This document shows, in pieces, positions 15,308-17,146 of a DNA stretch of 17,146 bases. The stretch lies in assembly GCA_964396995.1 (NCBI GenBank), contig CAYNIG010000082.1:1-17146 (forward strand). Direction: 5' to 3'. Position numbers and translations under genes: made by a program. Origin of the DNA: JADJLQ01 sp964396995 (GTDB lineage Bacteria > Bacteroidota > Bacteroidia > Chitinophagales > Saprospiraceae). How positions within the stretch are numbered: the stretch's first letter is position 1; each line of letters opens with the position of its first letter. Under the pieces are notes generated by a model. It worked only from the letters and a program-made list of their open reading frames with translations. It was not told the origin of the DNA and searched no databases.

Positions 15308-16627
15308 ATGAATAGAAGAAAATTTATCCAATCAACTTCCAAATTTGGCTTAGCCTTAGGTGTAACACCTTCATTGAAGCCTATTCCCCAACCAAACAGG
15401 TACAAATCAGCCAATGAAAAAATCATCCTTGGCATAATCGGATGCAATGGCATGGGTGCTGCCGATATGAACAATGCTTTGAAGCAATCCAATGTTGAAT
15501 GTGCTGTCATTGCTGATGTGGATGAGTCCGTGAGAAACCGGTATGCTCAGGTAGTAAATAAATCCCAGGGCAAAACTCCCGTACTGGTAAATGATTTTAG
15601 AAAATTATTGGATAATAAAGATATTGATGGGGTAATCATCGGCACACCGGATCATTGGCATTGCCTTTCTGCCATCTATGCCTGCCAGGCTGGCAAAGAT
15701 GTGTATGTAGAAAAACCAATGGCCAATTCCATAGGTGAATGTAACCTGATAGTGAAAGCAGCGCGAAAATACAATAGGGTAGTGCAGGTAGGTCAGCAAC
15801 AAAGAAGCGGTGATCATTTTAGTTCCGCAATGAAACTTATACATGAAGGAGGGATAGGGCAGCTCAGAAAAGTAAATATCTGGGGATTTTTCCCTTATGG
15901 ACTGGGACTAACAAAAGTGGCTGATGAGGCTATACCCTCCGGAGTTGATTTTGATATGTGGTTAGGTCCTGCACCTGCACGATCATTTAATAGATCCAGA
16001 TTTCACGGGGCATGGCGTATGTTTTGGGACTATGGTGGTGGATTATTATCTGATTGGGGTGTGCATCTATTGGATATTGCACTTTGGGCAAAAAACATCA
16101 AGACACCGCCCAAATGGGTGGTAGCTACCGGCGGTAATTTTTCAATAGATAATAATTATCGGGAGACACCCGATACCATGAATGTATCCTATCAACTGGA
16201 TGATTTTACTATCCAGTGGGATCATGTGGCCGGACCACTTAATGGGCCGTATGGTAGAAGTTATGGACTTGCTTTTGTGGGTAACGATGCTACCCTGGTG
16301 ATAAACAGGGATAGTTGGGAATTATTTCCTGAGGTAGCATATGGAAAGTATAAAGTAAATGCACTGCCAAAAAGAACCGAAACAGAAAGACCTCATGAAC
16401 TGCATATCAAAAATTTCCTCGAATGTATAAAATCAAGAAAAGATCCTGCATGTACGGTGGAAAATGGAAGAATCGTAGCCATGTATGCACACATGGGTAA
16501 TATTGCTTTGCGTACCAATACCAGGTTAGAATGGAATGAGTCGAATCAAAATTTCGGGGAGAATAAAATGGCAAATTCGATGATCACCCCGGTTTATAGA
16601 AAACCATGGACTCTACCGTCAATTTAA
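15308..16627 (+). CDS. Tat-exported Gfo/Idh/MocA family oxidoreductase
   Basis: A 439-residue NAD(P)-dependent oxidoreductase. The N-terminus has a twin-arginine signal (NRRKFIQ at 2-8, then GLALGV), so the folded enzyme with its cofactor would be exported. The Rossmann fold begins at about 40 with GIIGCNGMG; TPDHWH (113-118) and the family catalytic motif E135-K136-P137 follow. The second domain (about 165-400) includes GGGLLSDWGVHLLDIALW, giving the conserved Asp and His near the active site. Bacteroidota and Planctomycetota encode many such exported copies, often linked to sugar or inositol metabolism; the substrate here is unknown. It stands 55 bases ahead of a small lipoprotein gene, perhaps cotranscribed. 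Confidence 0.9.
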   Translation: MNRRKFIQSTSKFGLALGVTPSLKPIPQPNRYKSANEKIILGIIGCNGMGAADMNNALKQSNVECAVIADVDESVRNRYAQVVNKSQGKTPVLVNDFRKLLDNKDIDGVIIGTPDHWHCLSAIYACQAGKDVYVEKPMANSIGECNLIVKAARKYNRVVQVGQQQRSGDHFSSAMKLIHEGGIGQLRKVNIWGFFPYGLGLTKVADEAIPSGVDFDMWLGPAPARSFNRSRFHGAWRMFWDYGGGLLSDWGVHLLDIALWAKNIKTPPKWVVATGGNFSIDNNYRETPDTMNVSYQLDDFTIQWDHVAGPLNGPYGRSYGLAFVGNDATLVINRDSWELFPEVAYGKYKVNALPKRTETERPHELHIKNFLECIKSRKDPACTVENGRIVAMYAHMGNIALRTNTRLEWNESNQNFGENKMANSMITPVYRKPWTLPSI

Positions 16628-16682
16628 TCCAAATGGCAAGTTAAATTCCAACGCAAAGCCAGATCAGGCCGTTTATATCAGT

Positions 16683-17093
16683 ATGAGAAAGATATTATTT
16701 GTGGCAAGCTTAATAACGGCTGGTTTCCTTTTTACCAATTTGACCTGTCAAAAAGAGGAATCCACCCCGGACGGTTGTATAAAAGTAAAAATGATTGGCT
16801 ATTTATGCGGGCAAGCTAATTTTCAGATCCTGGATTCAAAATACCATTCCTTCGGTGAAAATGGCTGGGTCGATGGTAACGGGGAAAAATGGGATCATGT
16901 ATTCAAATCTTTACTTACTTGTAATGATCTACAAATGCTTGATGCGATGGCCAGACCAAGTTATACAGGATTGGAATTTACAGTAAAAATTTTGGAAAAA
17001 CCTGAGGATAATGGTTGTGCCATCTGCAAAGCATTATTATTTGGCCCCAGTACCTGGCACTATGTAAAATTTCAAGGTGATAATTGCAAGTGA
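16683..17093 (+). CDS. Small Cys-rich lipoprotein of unknown function
   Basis: I do not recognise this 136-residue protein. It starts with a basic, hydrophobic signal (about 1-21) ending in NLTC; Cys22 followed by QKEES looks like a lipidation site with a loose lipobox. Six further Cys follow (32, 42, 80, 112, 115, 135), enough for three disulfides, which suits an exported protein; Cys112 and Cys115 form a CAIC pair. The central part (about 50-75) is rich in Gly, Trp and Asp. It lies 55 bases after the Tat-exported oxidoreductase gene on the same strand. The 53 bases after its stop hold only a short imperfect hairpin without a T-run. Confidence 0.75.
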   Translation: MRKILFVASLITAGFLFTNLTCQKEESTPDGCIKVKMIGYLCGQANFQILDSKYHSFGENGWVDGNGEKWDHVFKSLLTCNDLQMLDAMARPSYTGLEFTVKILEKPEDNGCAICKALLFGPSTWHYVKFQGDNCK

Positions 17094-17146
17094 ATAAGTT
17101 GCGTACATTGACGAAGGGAATGATCCCCTTAGGCTTTTGGCGCCTC

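Noticed and set aside
17094..17146. AAGGG/CCCTT and AGGC/GCCT short inverted repeats at the window end
   Set aside because: Stems of 4-5 bases with 7-base loops and no T-run before the window ends; no tRNA or attachment-site signature can be seen.

Overview
The window looks like a chromosomal segment of a heterotrophic, free-living or host-associated member of the Bacteroidota. The DNA is AT-rich, Shine-Dalgarno signals are weak, and several upstream regions carry the Bacteroidota -7 element (TAnnTTTG). The protein families fit: a large VCBS/ASPIC-UnbV repeat protein, lipoproteins, and a Tat-exported Gfo/Idh/MocA oxidoreductase. A Saprospiraceae- or Chitinophagales-like source is plausible but not proven. 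No tRNA, rRNA, CRISPR array, IS element or prophage gene was found.

Layout. (1) Bases 3-1877 hold the 3' part of a secreted VCBS/ASPIC-UnbV repeat protein whose start lies outside the window. (2) After a strong intrinsic terminator (about 2052-2086), a four-gene plus-strand operon (2205-6096) encodes a DapA-superfamily lyase/deaminase, an NADP-type aldehyde dehydrogenase resembling alpha-ketoglutaric semialdehyde dehydrogenase, an exported metallo-beta-lactamase-fold hydrolase and a hot-dog thioesterase. The first two fit the end of trans-4-hydroxyproline or pentose oxidation to 2-oxoglutarate. (3) A minus-strand block (6124-9745) carries a GNAT acetyltransferase and, separated from it by 219 bp, a VWA protein plus a MoxR/ChlI-type AAA+ ATPase that look like one functional pair. 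(4) An AraC-family regulator (10137-11075) is divergent from the VWA gene and ends 3 bp from a convergent cytochrome P460-like lipoprotein gene. (5) A plus-strand run (11832-17093) encodes an exported cyclase-family (PF04199) hydrolase, an exported M24 (Xaa-Pro type) peptidase, an AI-2E family membrane protein, the Tat-exported oxidoreductase and a small Cys-rich lipoprotein.

Together the genes suggest scavenging of peptides and small organic acids. An exported prolidase-like peptidase, exported hydrolases and a possible hydroxyproline or sugar-acid terminal pathway sit near each other, but only the DapA-like/aldehyde dehydrogenase pair has a mechanistically clear link. The less ordinary points are the MoxR-like ATPase with Asn in place of the Walker B Asp, a run of three small hairpins with a mutually exclusive alternative pairing upstream of the AraC gene, a palindrome lying on the predicted P460 promoter, and a cyclase whose usual His metal ligands are replaced by Gln. 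No clearly unprecedented system is evident.
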